From: CAYQJS01 sp964417895
GTDB taxonomy: Bacteria; Chloroflexota; UBA6077; SHYK01
Assembly: GCA_964417895.1 (NCBI GenBank)
Contig: CAYQJS010000019.1
Span: forward strand, 15,848-79,847
Length of the DNA stretch: 64,000 bases
Direction: 5' to 3'
Shown here piece by piece: positions 43,794 to 52,166 of this stretch. The translations under genes and the position numbers were made by a program. The notes beneath the pieces are model-generated. The model was given only the letters and a program-made list of their open reading frames with translations, was not told the origin of the DNA and ran no database searches. Position 1 is the first letter of the stretch, and every line of letters starts with the position of its first letter.

Positions 43794-44539
43794 TCAGTCG
43801 GGCTTGTCAGCCTGCTCGTACGCTGTGACGACCGACCTGAGGGCGTCGATGTAGTCATCGAGTAGTTGATCAAAGACCGCAGCGTCGCGAGTGGCGGTGT
43901 CCAATAGCCTGTCTGACCGGGCGACCTGGGCACCGAAATACCACATCCCTGCATTCACCAACTCGGGATTGACTCCATCGTTGGCACATTCCGTCACGAT
44001 GCGACGGGCCACAACATCGAATGAGGGCACCACGCCGCCGAACCAGAGACTGGCGGCCGCGCGCTGAACCCAGATGTCCACTGGCTGTAATAGCTCCCTG
44101 TCCGCCCCTGAGTAGGACCCACGTCGCAGCACGACATCGCGGAGGAAAAGGGACGCGATTTTCGGGCCAACTCCATTCACTGATGCGAGTTGCTCGTACA
44201 CGACACCAGTGTGCCCCTCCTCAACGAGGTCGAGAGCGTTCCCAACGATGCTGCGTCCCAATCCGCGAGCCAGTTCAAGCACCGACGGCCAGCGGTCTTC
44301 AGCTCACGACCATTTCGAGTGAACAGGGTGCCCCTCGGCGCCATCGGGTTGTTCGCGTGGTTGAGACTTCGTCCGTCGAGCTTCCGGGAAAAGCTGTCCC
44401 ACGCCTCTTCTTCAAGGTCCTGCTGCTCGATGCTCCGGCCCGATGCCTGCAACTGCTGCACGACCTCGACAGCGGTCGGGGCGAAGCGCGCCGGTCGGCC
44501 TTGCCGCTCGAAAGCGTAGCCAGACAGGAACACTGCCAT
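43794..44539 (-). pseudogene. HhH-GPD-like DNA glycosylase homologue, frameshifted
   Basis: Reads MAVFLSGYAFERQGRPARF from ATG 44539 (GGAGCGGGC upstream) to about 44295, then continues in another frame as PSVLELARGLGRSIVG to 43794. VNGVGPKIASLFLRDVV and PVDIWVQRAA mimic the helix-hairpin-helix Lys and following Asp of endonuclease III-type glycosylases. A single shift near 44290 splits the gene; if repaired it would give about 248 aa. Convergent with the HEPN gene. Base excision repair or a defence role cannot be told apart. Confidence 0.55.
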
Positions 44540-45088
44540 GCCCGCTCCAAGGGTTGGTTGGCGCATCCGGCCACCACCGCCAACTTGGGATCAGAAGGTG
44601 GACGCGATAGAGCCTACCGACCAGCTCGAACGCTTGGAGGTGCACAAAAAGGTTGACCTCGCGTACGTAGAAGTGGGCCTTCCGTCCGCCGGCCAATGGG
44701 AGGCCACTACCTTCCTCAGCAAGGAACCGGGGCGGCGACGAGGATAGCATACAGACTGGCAGGCACCTGGAGACGGGACCGCAGGCGCAACATGACACAC
44801 GATGGAACGATAAGCGGGCCTTTCGGAGCGCGGCTCATCGGCCGAAGATACGGACTGTCTCCATGATGATCAAGAGCACGAGCATGATGGTATTTGCGCC
44901 CGTCAGGGCAAGCGGTACCAGCCTGCGACGCGAGCCGAACCGGCTCAAGCTTACTGCCTGCGCCCTTCACCACGCCCGCTGCCAGCGGGTGTGCCAAAGC
45001 TTGATTTCTTCATGGGACGCAATCGTGCCGCGTTAACCGAGTTCACGAACGAGCCCCTCGCCAGGCGCTCCGCGGCTCCACAGCTGTC
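44540..45088. other. 549-bp region, no firm gene
   Basis: Contains repeat copy 2 (44941-44997). A reverse frame near 44850-44930 reads LALTGANTIMLVLLIIMETV, like the end of a membrane protein, without a start. A forward frame from 44538 overlaps the glycosylase start and is not supported. Confidence 0.4.
44941..44997. repeat. 58-bp dispersed repeat, copy 2
   Basis: Same strand and nearly same sequence as 37132-37190 (CGGCTCAAGCTTACTGCCTG ... GCGGGTGTGCCA). Confidence 0.7.
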
Positions 45089-46807
45089 TCATCGGGCCTT
45101 GTCCCACTCGAAGACGTTCCAGGGTGTCCTGCCCCGCACGCCTTTGACCGACGCGAGGGCGAAAACCGGGTCCACCAGCCAATACAATGGCATGAACGAC
45201 ACGTCGCCCGCCCGCTCCCGCAGCAGCTCGCGATGCAGGGGGATCTGCTCCCCGCGGCTGATGGTGACCGCGAGGCGCTCGAGGATCCGATCAACGCGCG
45301 AATTCGCGTAGCCGTCGAGGTTGTAGCCGACCCACGCGTTCTCCGCGGATGGCGTGTTTCGCGAGTGGACTTCGAGCGAGTACACGCGCTCCATAGGAGT
45401 GCCGAGGAGGTACACGCCCGGTGTCTTCGCCCGATACTGGAGGTCGTTCCACAGAACGGGGGGTAGGACGACGAGGCTCACGTCGGCACCGAGAGCCTTC
45501 CAGTCATTTCCGATGATCGGCTGCACGAGCAGGTTCTCGGGGGCCTGCGCCGTGTACAGCTCTACCTCGAAACGCTCGCGCGTCTCCGCGTGCCTCAGCA
45601 CGCCGTCTGCGCCGCGGGCCCACCCGGCTTGCGCGAGAAGCTCCCTCGCGCGAGTGGGCTCATAGGCGAACTGCGGGATCTCGTCCTCCACAAACGGCCG
45701 CAGCTCGTGGTTGGGCGGGATCCAGCTATCGGCGACAGGCGCAAGCCCACTGGTCACGGTTTCGGCGAGACTGGCACGGTCTATCGCGTGATAGAAGGCG
45801 CGACGCACGAGGAGGTTGGTGAAGCCGTCGCGAGGGCGCCCGTACTCGGGGCGATGCTGCAGCAGCAGGCGGCGAAATGAGTCGCTTGCGGCGAAGTGAA
45901 CTTGATTGCCGGTCCCGTCCCACTGCTGGCTGACGGCGCGCGCGGCGTCGAGTCCGACGCTCCCGGCCGGGATGACGTCGACCGAGCCGGACAGAATGCT
46001 CGCGACCATGGCATTGGGATCAGGGATGAAGCGAACGACGATTCTATCCAGCGGCGGGCGTCCGAGGTGGTAGTCGTCGAACCGCACCAGATCAAGATGC
46101 GAGCCCTCTACCCAGCTCACGAGCCGGTACGGACCAAGGCCGACGAACTCGGTGCTCAAGTAGCGGCTCTCCTGAATGCCGGCGGGGTCTCGCTGGTAAG
46201 CCTCCTCCAACAAGTGGCGGGGAAGCGGGATAAGAGCCTCGGCGCGATCGGCGTTGACGTACGGTCGTGCCCAGCGTACGGCCAGCGTCAACGCGTCAGT
46301 GGCGGTGGCCGCCACCATCAAGCTCGGGCCGCCGCCGCGAGCCTGGATAGGAATCGCGGGGTCCATGTACACGGCGTAGGCGAAGGCGAGGTCTGACGCC
46401 GTGAAGGGCGCGCCGTCGTGCCATCGAACCCCCGGGCGCAGACGCCAGATGGTGTCCATGGAGCCGTCCTCGTTGAGGCGCCAGGTGCCGTTCGGCAACG
46501 AGATCTGCTCGGCCGCGAGCTGCGGCACCCAGGCATACCGGTCGTTCTGAACCACCAGCGTGTTGTGGAGCATCAGGTGAACGTGCTGGCCCGCGCCCGG
46601 CAGCCCAGGAGTGAGGTCCGGGTTCAGTATCGCCGGCTCTCTCTGGATCGCGACGGTGAGCACTTTGGGAGCCGTCGAGTCCGGTGGCCGGGCGGAGCCG
46701 GCCGACCGGTGGTCGCCCCCACTGCCGGGCGCGCATGCGGCCGCTAGCACGCACAAAATCGCGGCTGCTACGACGACCGGTGAGCGACCAAGCGGGAATT
46801 GCGCCAT
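45089..46807 (-). CDS. family-5 solute-binding lipoprotein under riboswitch control
   Basis: A 572-aa SBP_bac_5 protein; lipobox VLAAAC (Cys25). Core motifs NGTWRLNEDGSMDTIWRLRP and WHDGAPFTASDLAFAY; ends WNVFEWDKAR. ATG 46807 has AGGAG 9 nt upstream. The 5' leader holds a cobalamin-riboswitch-like aptamer and a strong terminator, so this gene alone among the nine SBPs is probably switched off by a corrinoid. That points to uptake of cobalt, a corrinoid or a compound used by a B12 pathway; the nickel/cobalt binders of this family are a precedent. No BtuCD- or DppBCDF-type genes are near. Confidence 0.87.
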   Translation of the reverse strand: MAQFPLGRSPVVVAAAILCVLAAACAPGSGGDHRSAGSARPPDSTAPKVLTVAIQREPAILNPDLTPGLPGAGQHVHLMLHNTLVVQNDRYAWVPQLAAEQISLPNGTWRLNEDGSMDTIWRLRPGVRWHDGAPFTASDLAFAYAVYMDPAIPIQARGGGPSLMVAATATDALTLAVRWARPYVNADRAEALIPLPRHLLEEAYQRDPAGIQESRYLSTEFVGLGPYRLVSWVEGSHLDLVRFDDYHLGRPPLDRIVVRFIPDPNAMVASILSGSVDVIPAGSVGLDAARAVSQQWDGTGNQVHFAASDSFRRLLLQHRPEYGRPRDGFTNLLVRRAFYHAIDRASLAETVTSGLAPVADSWIPPNHELRPFVEDEIPQFAYEPTRARELLAQAGWARGADGVLRHAETRERFEVELYTAQAPENLLVQPIIGNDWKALGADVSLVVLPPVLWNDLQYRAKTPGVYLLGTPMERVYSLEVHSRNTPSAENAWVGYNLDGYANSRVDRILERLAVTISRGEQIPLHRELLRERAGDVSFMPLYWLVDPVFALASVKGVRGRTPWNVFEWDKAR

Positions 46808-46863
46808 GGTTCTCACTCCTGCTGTTGCCGCCACCCGGGCGAGGCCGCTCTCGTGCCCCGAAC

Positions 46864-46898
46864 AAAAAAAGACCCTCCGTCCTTCGGGACAGAGGGTC
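46864..46898 (-). terminator. intrinsic terminator of the riboswitch
   Basis: Reverse strand GACCCTCTGTCC-CGAA-GGACGGAGGGTC (one mismatch) followed by TTTTTTT (46864-46870). It lies 56 nt before the SBP start and 50 nt after the aptamer, so it is an expression platform. Confidence 0.85.
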
Positions 46899-46948
46899 GA
46901 GCACGCCAACGGCTGGCCTTCGCCCTCTAGCTCGAAGGACTACGGCTC

Positions 46949-47045
46949 GGCATGGAGACAGGCGTTCGGGCTCGTTGGCGCGTGGGCCAACCTACCGCTG
47001 CGGCACAGCACCGGCTTTGGACCGGTTTTCCCTAACTCTCCAGCC
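46949..47045 (-). promoter_or_regulatory. cobalamin riboswitch-like aptamer
   Basis: On the reverse strand the leader reads AGGGAAAACCGGTCCAAAGC, then GGTGCTGTGCCGCAGCGGTA, a short TTGGC...GCCAA hairpin, and CGAGCCCGAACGCCTGTC. This is the order of the conserved cobalamin-riboswitch core (AGGGAA..GGT..; GCTG..CGCAGCGGTA; AGCCCGAA.ACCTGCC). A P1 stem can form from 47038-47045 (GGCTGGAG) and 46949-46957 (CTCCATGCC). The compact form lacks most peripheral helices. A terminator follows, as in OFF switches. Confidence 0.75.
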
Positions 47046-47210
47046 AGGCTATTCGGTTTTTCGGGAGCTGCGGGTGGACTGACGGCAGCAGAGTAGCAGA
47101 TCGACGGCGAGCGGGCAACTGGATGTGAGGCTCGCCCGCCTCGAGCCTAGCCCGAACGATTGTCTTGGCCACGCCCAACTGTCGATGTCCTCGGCTGGCG
47201 TCAGCCGAAC

Positions 47211-47672
47211 CTAAGACTGCGACGGCTGCTTGCCCTCTCCGGACCACAACGTGTAGCCCACCCCCAGCCATGCGATGCCGAACGGGACTGCCATTAGGGC
47301 CCGGGCGTTCTGGTTGTCGAACCCCAGCATCGCGAGCGTCCCAATGATCAGGAGCACCCCCGCCCAACGCGGCAAGACGGCCGCGTGCAGGATGGCAATG
47401 CCGAGGAGCAGCATGCCGAGGACCAGGGCCAGGCCGCCAGGGAGAACGAACCGTGGCATGTAGGGGAAATCACCGCCGAACAGGACGGCTTGGACCAGCA
47501 AGCCAACCAGCAGCAGCGCCGCGCCGCCAATGCTGGCGACCAGCCCGATGCTGCCCAATCGTCCGAAGCGGCCCGCCCGTTGGGCGCGGATCACGATGGG
47601 CGCCACCCCGAGCGCAATGAGCGGCACAGCGGCGATCAACAACCCGCCATCGATGATGTTGCCTTCCCGCAT
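47211..47672 (-). CDS. hypothetical membrane protein
   Basis: 153 aa from ATG 47672 with five hydrophobic segments (about 8-28, 42-62, 75-97, 100-118 and 128-145); no family recognised. Its ATG is 4 nt after the stop of the small ORF at 47677, so the two are likely translated from one message. Confidence 0.6.
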   Translation of the reverse strand: MREGNIIDGGLLIAAVPLIALGVAPIVIRAQRAGRFGRLGSIGLVASIGGAALLLVGLLVQAVLFGGDFPYMPRFVLPGGLALVLGMLLLGIAILHAAVLPRWAGVLLIIGTLAMLGFDNQNARALMAVPFGIAWLGVGYTLWSGEGKQPSQS

Positions 47673-47676
47673 GGAT

Positions 47677-47802
47677 CTACTCGCATTCGGCTGCGATGCA
47701 GCCCTCCGGCCTGAGTGTGGTAATGACGGCGCCCGCGATCCAGAGCAAGCCGCCGAGCATGGCCGCCGGGCCACTCCAGCCGATGAATTTCTGCGACGAC
47801 AC
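47677..47802 (-). CDS. small membrane protein
   Basis: 41 aa from GTG 47802: SSQKFIGWSGPAAMLGGLLW then IAGAVITTLRPEGCIAAECE. One transmembrane helix and a Cys-containing tail of the GCxxxEC type, which I have seen at the N-terminus of membrane proteins of this kind. Directly upstream of the gene at 47211; the two may be one protein split by a stop. Confidence 0.5.
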   Translation of the reverse strand: MSSQKFIGWSGPAAMLGGLLWIAGAVITTLRPEGCIAAECE

Positions 47803-47932
47803 GTCTGTTCTGCCTCAACGTAGGCCGGTCGGCCCCCGGCCCTACGTGATTATGGACTCCTGAGCGGAGCTAAGCCGCATCCGAGCGAACCAATCGTTCA
47901 CTTTTCCAAGAGCGGCAGGATTACGTGCCGCG

Positions 47933-48555
47933 CTACCAAGAGGCCGGCTTGGTGATAGCCCCGTGCGCGTCATGCAGGACAGGCGCGAACTGGCTGGCGC
48001 TGAGTGGGCCCTGTCGGATCTGGCGACAGAAGCTGGCGACCGCGTTCAGTTGGGCCTGAGGCCTCCCGCGGTGAGGGTTCAGGACGCCGACAGGAAGCCG
48101 GAATCGCTGCTGCACCATCTGGATCGGCAGCACGAGATCTGAATCATTGGGAGACCACGATGGCTTGCTCGAAGTCGCCATCTATGGCATCAAGCAATAG
48201 ATACGTCGCCAGATTGACGTCCGAACCCTTCTCTTCGGTCTTCCATACCTCCACAGTGATTGGTCCCCCAGCCGGGGGAATCACGAGAGGCATCATGATC
48301 TTGTTGACCAGGAAGACACCGTAGTGAACGGACAGATTGGGGATGGTTTCGAGGGCGCGGATGTACATCTGCTGTCGCTGCGGCTGGCCCGGGTCCGAAG
48401 CCCTGGGGACGATCGGCGCCGTGAAGTAGCGGATCTTGTTGATTTGGTGCCTACATGAGCGCGAAGAGCCCGGAGGAGTCGAGCCACTTGTAAGGTGTGC
48501 CCTTGACGGCGCCGTAGTAGAGATTGAAGCCGTCGATGTAGAAGTTGGTTTTCAC
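47933..48555 (-). pseudogene. NYN-domain (LabA/PIN-like) nuclease, two frame shifts
   Basis: Three reverse-strand frames join into one NYN protein. Part 1 (48555-48451): KTNFYIDGFNLYYGAVKGTP to a TAG. Part 2 (about 48448-48144): HQINKIRYFTAPIVPRASDP, ALETIPNLSVHYGVF, EEKGSDVNLATYLLLDA. Part 3 (to 47933): SNDSDLVLPIQMV. The 2-to-3 shift is one extra C in TCTCCCAATGAT. The Asp set typical of NYN RNases (YIDGFN, GSDVNLAT, NDSDL) is present in the joined product of about 200 aa. Real decay or sequencing error. Confidence 0.7.
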
Positions 48556-48562
48556 ACCGAAA

Positions 48563-48666
48563 GGATAAAAGCTGAGGCCGCCCAAAAAGGGCGGCCTCGC
48601 ACCCAGGCGCCGAAGCACCTGGGGGGATGAGACCTTATTGTAGCTCTCGAACATACGTACCGTCAA
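48563..48666 (-). ncRNA. promoter plus short structured leader or sRNA
   Basis: Reverse strand TTGACG (48661-48666), 18-nt spacer, TACAAT (48637-48642): the best canonical promoter in the window. The transcript would start near 48630 and form CCCAGGTGC-TTCG-GCGCCTGGG (UUCG-capped), then GAGGCCGCC-CTTTTTG-GGCGGCCTC (48574-48598) followed by AGCTTTTATCC. This is either a 65-70-nt terminated RNA or an attenuator for the NYN gene 19 nt further on. Confidence 0.55.
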
Positions 48667-48848
48667 TACTTTGTGTGCGCGTCTTACTGACAGCGAGGCG
48701 CGGGATCCGCCAGCGCGAATACCCTCTTCTCGCGCGTTCGGCGTTTCGTGGCCGGAAACCATACCACCCGCAGGGAGCGTGCCTTCCCACACCCAGCCGC
48801 GTCCACCTCCGCATTTGGTACGCAGGCGGATCCCTTGACAGACGATGC

Positions 48849-48854
48849 TATAGT
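48849..48854 (+). promoter_or_regulatory. -10 box TATAGT
   Basis: TATAGT 31 nt before ATG 48886. A TTGACA at 48835-48840 is only 8 nt away, too close to be its -35. Confidence 0.35.
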
Positions 48855-48885
48855 GAACGGGCAATCGCGAGTGAGGCGGAGACCC

Positions 48886-49080
48886 ATGAGTGTTGAAGCC
48901 AAACCGTACGTCGAATTGAGCAAGGAAGAAGGCAGAGCGCTCCTGGATGAGCAGGCTCGACGCTACTTGAATATGAGCGGCGATGAGTTCGTCCGGGCTT
49001 GGAACGAAGGCAAGTTTGCCGCTGACCCCGACCGCCCCGAGGTCGTGCGGCTGGTGATGCTTCTGCCATGCGCCATGTGA
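48886..49080 (+). CDS. small conserved hypothetical protein
   Basis: 64 aa: YVELSKEEGRALLDEQARRY, NMSGDEFVRAWNEGKFAADP, DRPEVVRLVMLLP. I recognise this as a widespread small hypothetical family in GC-rich bacteria without a known function. GGCGGAG lies upstream of ATG 48886. Confidence 0.65.
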   Translation: MSVEAKPYVELSKEEGRALLDEQARRYLNMSGDEFVRAWNEGKFAADPDRPEVVRLVMLLPCAM

Positions 49081-49477
49081 CTGTGGCTTCCTCTGCGTGG
49101 CAGGTCGGACACCCTCTGAGGCTGTAACCAGCTTTCTTGAGCCCTTGCAACGGGCTCTCTCGTGCGTCACCGATGAAGTGCCTACAGTCAGCGGGGGTTA
49201 CCATCGCTACCTCCACGGTGGCGATGGTCATGCATCTCGGGTCTGAGTGGCCTAAAGCTTGATGGCGATTCCCCACAAAAAGCTCGTGGCGAATGACACC
49301 AGGCCAACGCGGCAGTCCGTCGCGTGGTCGCACCTTTCCTCGGAGTGGCGCCGCGGTCAGTGCGTATCGTGAGCGGCGCGCAGCCGTCTCAAGCTCGTTG
49401 AAGTCGAGGAATGAACACCCCAGCCTTACCGCAGTCACCTAGCTACAATTGACTCCAGTTTTCGGGAGGCGGCGCTC
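49081..49477. other. 397-bp region, hairpins but no gene
   Basis: GAGCCC-TTGCAAC-GGGCTC at about 49139-49157 may terminate the upstream gene. A second hairpin CCATCGCTACC...GGTGGCGATGG lies at about 49201-49227. TACAAT at 49444-49449 could be the -10 for the next gene. Confidence 0.45.
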
Positions 49478-49768
49478 ATGTACGTGCGACTCGTCCGGTT
49501 TACGTTTGGCCCTGGAAAGCACCATGCCGCGCAGAATCTCGCCGGTGATCTCGTCCCGGCCATCAGCGCCCGACCAGGGTGCAAGAGTGCGACGTGCTTT
49601 GGCGACAGCTCCAGTGGAGAGTACGGCCTGTACGTCCTATGGGACTCGAAGGAGAATGCCGACGCCGCCGCTACGGTCATCAGCCCCATGCTGCAGCAGC
49701 ACCTGGCTGGGAACGTCCTGAGTCCAGCCGATATCCGGCTGTTTGAGGTCTTGAACGCGTCCGCCTGA
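49478..49768 (+). CDS. ABM-like (dimeric alpha-beta barrel) protein
   Basis: A 96-aa protein: MYVRLVRFTFGPGKHHAAQN, ARPGCKSATCFGDSSSGEYG and LYVLWDSKENADAAATVISP fit the antibiotic-biosynthesis-monooxygenase fold. GGGAGG lies upstream of ATG 49478. Possible heme- or quinol-type small oxygenase or stress protein. Confidence 0.7.
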   Translation: MYVRLVRFTFGPGKHHAAQNLAGDLVPAISARPGCKSATCFGDSSSGEYGLYVLWDSKENADAAATVISPMLQQHLAGNVLSPADIRLFEVLNASA

Positions 49769-49933
49769 CCCAGTGGCTTCGCCCTCGGTTCGCGAATGGC
49801 TCGCTACCGCTGGCACACCCTTGCATGAGCACGGGCAGGTCTGCCTGTGCCGGCCGCCGCCCTCGTTCGATAGGCAATAGCCGGTCGCGGACGCCTGGGC
49901 GGCGACCACCGCGGATGAGCCGGCCGATCGCGC

Positions 49934-50467
49934 TTACGGGCGGGCCGTCACTATCCCCACCGGCCCGATGCGCTTGATGCCGGCGAGGCCGGCCGCCAGC
50001 CCCACGACCGGGGCGACAAAATAGATGATCGGAAACATGTATTCGAACACCCCGAGCGAGGCGCCGAAGCTGGCGAACGTGGCGCTAATTGCCACAGTGT
50101 AGGGAATCCAGCTCAGGCCGGAGATGGCGAGCGTCCATAGCGCCCAGGCGTTAGCGCTCCGCAGGCCGAACCACGCGAGCCCGAGCTGCAGCAGCCCCAT
50201 CCCCATCATCATGGTGCACATCGTATCCATGAACGTCACGAGGTAGGCGCTGAGGCGAGGGTCCGAGCGGCCGATGTCCTCAAGCGAGCGGCCGAGAACA
50301 GCGGCGTCGGCCTCAGGGCTAAGGATGAGGAAGCCCCCCGCCGCCGGCCCGCCGTTGTGGAGCGTGAGCGGCACGAGAATCGCAAAGAATACGTAGGAAG
50401 CGCCGTACAGCAGGAACAAGACGACTGCCAGGCCCAGCCAGCTCCGCCACCGAAAGCCCCCTCCCAT
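49934..50467 (-). CDS. hypothetical membrane protein
   Basis: A 177-aa protein with about five hydrophobic segments: residues 10-35, 80-100 (MDTMCTMMMGMGLLQLGLAW), 108-125, 127-145 and 148-165. No family recognised. GGAGGG upstream of ATG 50467. Confidence 0.6.
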   Translation of the reverse strand: MGGGFRWRSWLGLAVVLFLLYGASYVFFAILVPLTLHNGGPAAGGFLILSPEADAAVLGRSLEDIGRSDPRLSAYLVTFMDTMCTMMMGMGLLQLGLAWFGLRSANAWALWTLAISGLSWIPYTVAISATFASFGASLGVFEYMFPIIYFVAPVVGLAAGLAGIKRIGPVGIVTARP

Positions 50468-50528
50468 GATCGCCCTCCAGCTTCCTCTTACTCGCGGCGC
50501 GGACGCGCCCGCAGCCGGATTGTAGTGG

Positions 50529-51089
50529 CTACCTCTTCCGCCGGTCGCGGCCGATGAGGAACGTTAGCGGGGTTGCCCGCTCTGGGTGCCACTCCAAGTT
50601 CCCCAGCATCTGGCCGACAAACCGAATCTCGGGGTGACCGAGCATCTGCCGAATGGCGTTAACCTCGCCGGTGTGAAACCGGGTGTGGAGGACTGTCCGC
50701 ATGAAGTAGGTGCCCACACTCTCCGCTGCCGTTCGGGTCGATCCCGGCGCACCGACCTTCGCCATTAGCTCATCGTCCCCATCTTCTATGGACGCGATGC
50801 CCCGCTTTGCGATTTGAAAGAATTCGAGCGCACTTCCGAGCGGTGGCGGAGTGGGATCATCTGATCCAAACCTGAAGCTCGCCAGTTCGGGAGGCCGCCC
50901 CTCGCCCGTCGCTCGGCCGCGCACCTCGAGCCACTGCCATGCAACGTGCGCCACGATCCACGAGATCGCGTTCATCTGCGAGCCGTCTGCCTTTATCTGG
51001 CGCACGCGGGCTTCTTCGTCGGTCAGGCCGGCCAGGCCGCGCTCGAACTCGGAAAGAGCGAACTGGGCCAATTGCGCTGGGTAGTACAT
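50529..51089 (-). CDS. DinB-like four-helix protein
   Basis: A 186-aa protein of the DinB/YfiT superfamily. SWIVAHVAWQWLE and TVLHTRFHTGEVNAIRQML supply the His metal ligands. Such proteins include thiol-S-transferases (bacillithiol, mycothiol). Substrate unknown. It lies 61 bp upstream of the membrane protein at 49934 and may be co-transcribed with it. Confidence 0.8.
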   Translation of the reverse strand: MYYPAQLAQFALSEFERGLAGLTDEEARVRQIKADGSQMNAISWIVAHVAWQWLEVRGRATGEGRPPELASFRFGSDDPTPPPLGSALEFFQIAKRGIASIEDGDDELMAKVGAPGSTRTAAESVGTYFMRTVLHTRFHTGEVNAIRQMLGHPEIRFVGQMLGNLEWHPERATPLTFLIGRDRRKR

Positions 51090-51356
51090 GGCTCACCCCA
51101 ATCGTCCGATGAACGGGCGTACCGCCCTATCACGATTTCCGCGTAGTGTACCCCTCCCCAGGCGCTGGGCAGGCCTCAGGGCGAGCTTCCACCGACGCCC
51201 TCTTATCCCCTACCGAGGCGATGGAATGGACCCGATGGCGCTATCCGTGACAAGTGAGCCACTAGGCAGATAGTCGCGAGGTGGCGAAACCCGCGGTGCT
51301 CAGCCAAACAGCGCTTATCACGTTCCGGCGGCGAAATAAGCGGAACATGGGCTGCC

Positions 51357-51410
51357 CGCGCTGTTTGTCTTCCAAAGCGCGATAGTGGGTTCGAATCCCG
51401 TCGACCGGTC
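51357..51410 (+). other. tRNA-Gly(TCC)-like 3' fragment
   Basis: CTTCCAA (51369-51375) with flanking AGCGC, then a T arm GTGGG-TTCGAAT-CCCGT (51385-51401) and CGACCGG. The D arm and the 5' acceptor strand are missing and 6 nt interrupt the 5' side of the anticodon stem. This is the 3' half of a tRNA, the usual scar of integration. Confidence 0.5.
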
Positions 51411-51423
51411 AAATAGCTCGTAA

Positions 51424-51463
51424 AGGCCTGCCGGAGCACGATACATGCGGCTCAGGCCTGGTT
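51424..51463 (+). terminator. hairpin after the tRNA fragment
   Basis: AGGCCTG ... CAGGCCT followed by GGTTT. Homologous to 55005-55045. Confidence 0.5.
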
Positions 51464-51512
51464 TCGTCGTGGGCAGGGTCTTCGTTCGATCACCATCCTC
51501 GTGGATCGGCAT

Positions 51513-51518
51513 TACAAT
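51513..51518 (+). promoter_or_regulatory. -10 box TACAAT before Uma2 copy 1
   Basis: TACAAT 35 nt before ATG 51554. The same box at 55092-55097 precedes copy 2, both after a shared CCATCCTCGTGGATCG segment. Confidence 0.4.
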
Positions 51519-51553
51519 GCAAACGATCCATTCCGCGTAGCCGGGAGCGGTCC

Positions 51554-52099
51554 ATGCCTGTCAGCGAGCAGACCTACCTCCAGCTGGCCCTGGAGGAGCC
51601 GAACCAATGGGAGCTACTCTGCGGACGCCTCCGTAGGAAGCCGAACATGACGGCTGAACACAACCAGGTTGCATGGGAGCTCGCTCTTCGCCTGGGGCAG
51701 CAACTGGACCGGAATCGCTTCACGGTCCGACTCGGCATGGGGCACCTGCGCCGCACTTCAGAGAACTACTACATCCCCGATGTGTTCGTCGTCCCGACCG
51801 AGCTCGTTCGTCCGCTACGCGGGCTGCGCAACGTTCTCGAAGCCTACGACGCCCCGCTACCCCTCGTGGTCGAAGTCTGGTCGCCCTCGACGGGCGACTA
51901 CGATGTCGATGCAAAACTGCCGGAATACCAGCGCCGCGGGGACCTGGAGATCTGGCGCATCCATCCCTTCGACCGCACGCTGACCGCCTGGCGACGCCAG
52001 CCGGACGGCACCTATGTCGAGTCGCATTACACGGGCGGCAAGGTGCAACCGGTCGCGCTGCCCAACGTAACCATTGACCTTGATACCCTGTTCGACTGA
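51554..52099 (+). CDS. Uma2-family endonuclease, tandem copy 1
   Basis: A 181-aa Uma2 protein with a complete nuclease-type core: YIPDVFVVP (Asp), LVVEVWSPST (Glu) and EYQRRGDLEIWRIHPFDRTL. Copies 2 and 3 (55132 and 57473) share length and the N-terminus MPVSE(Q/R)TYLQLALE. Bases 51767-52010 are identical to 55345-55588 although the flanks differ, a sign of gene conversion. Each of copies 1 and 2 stands directly before an SBP gene. Confidence 0.85.
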   Translation: MPVSEQTYLQLALEEPNQWELLCGRLRRKPNMTAEHNQVAWELALRLGQQLDRNRFTVRLGMGHLRRTSENYYIPDVFVVPTELVRPLRGLRNVLEAYDAPLPLVVEVWSPSTGDYDVDAKLPEYQRRGDLEIWRIHPFDRTLTAWRRQPDGTYVESHYTGGKVQPVALPNVTIDLDTLFD

Positions 52100-52166
52100 C
52101 CGCCGGCACCCTTCCGCTAGCAGGCAGCGACTCACCGACGGGTTGTACCACCAGGAGGAGATCAGG

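Noticed and set aside
44538..44747. 69-aa forward ORF
   Set aside because: Overlaps the supported start of the HhH gene on the other strand and matches no family I know.
47106..47137. GGCGAGC...GCTCGCC hairpin as part of the riboswitch
   Set aside because: It lies upstream of the aptamer and downstream of the gene at 47211, so at most it is a weak terminator for that gene; no T-run follows.
48835..48854. TTGACA plus TATAGT as one promoter
   Set aside because: Spacing is 8 nt, far from 16-18; only the -10 was kept.
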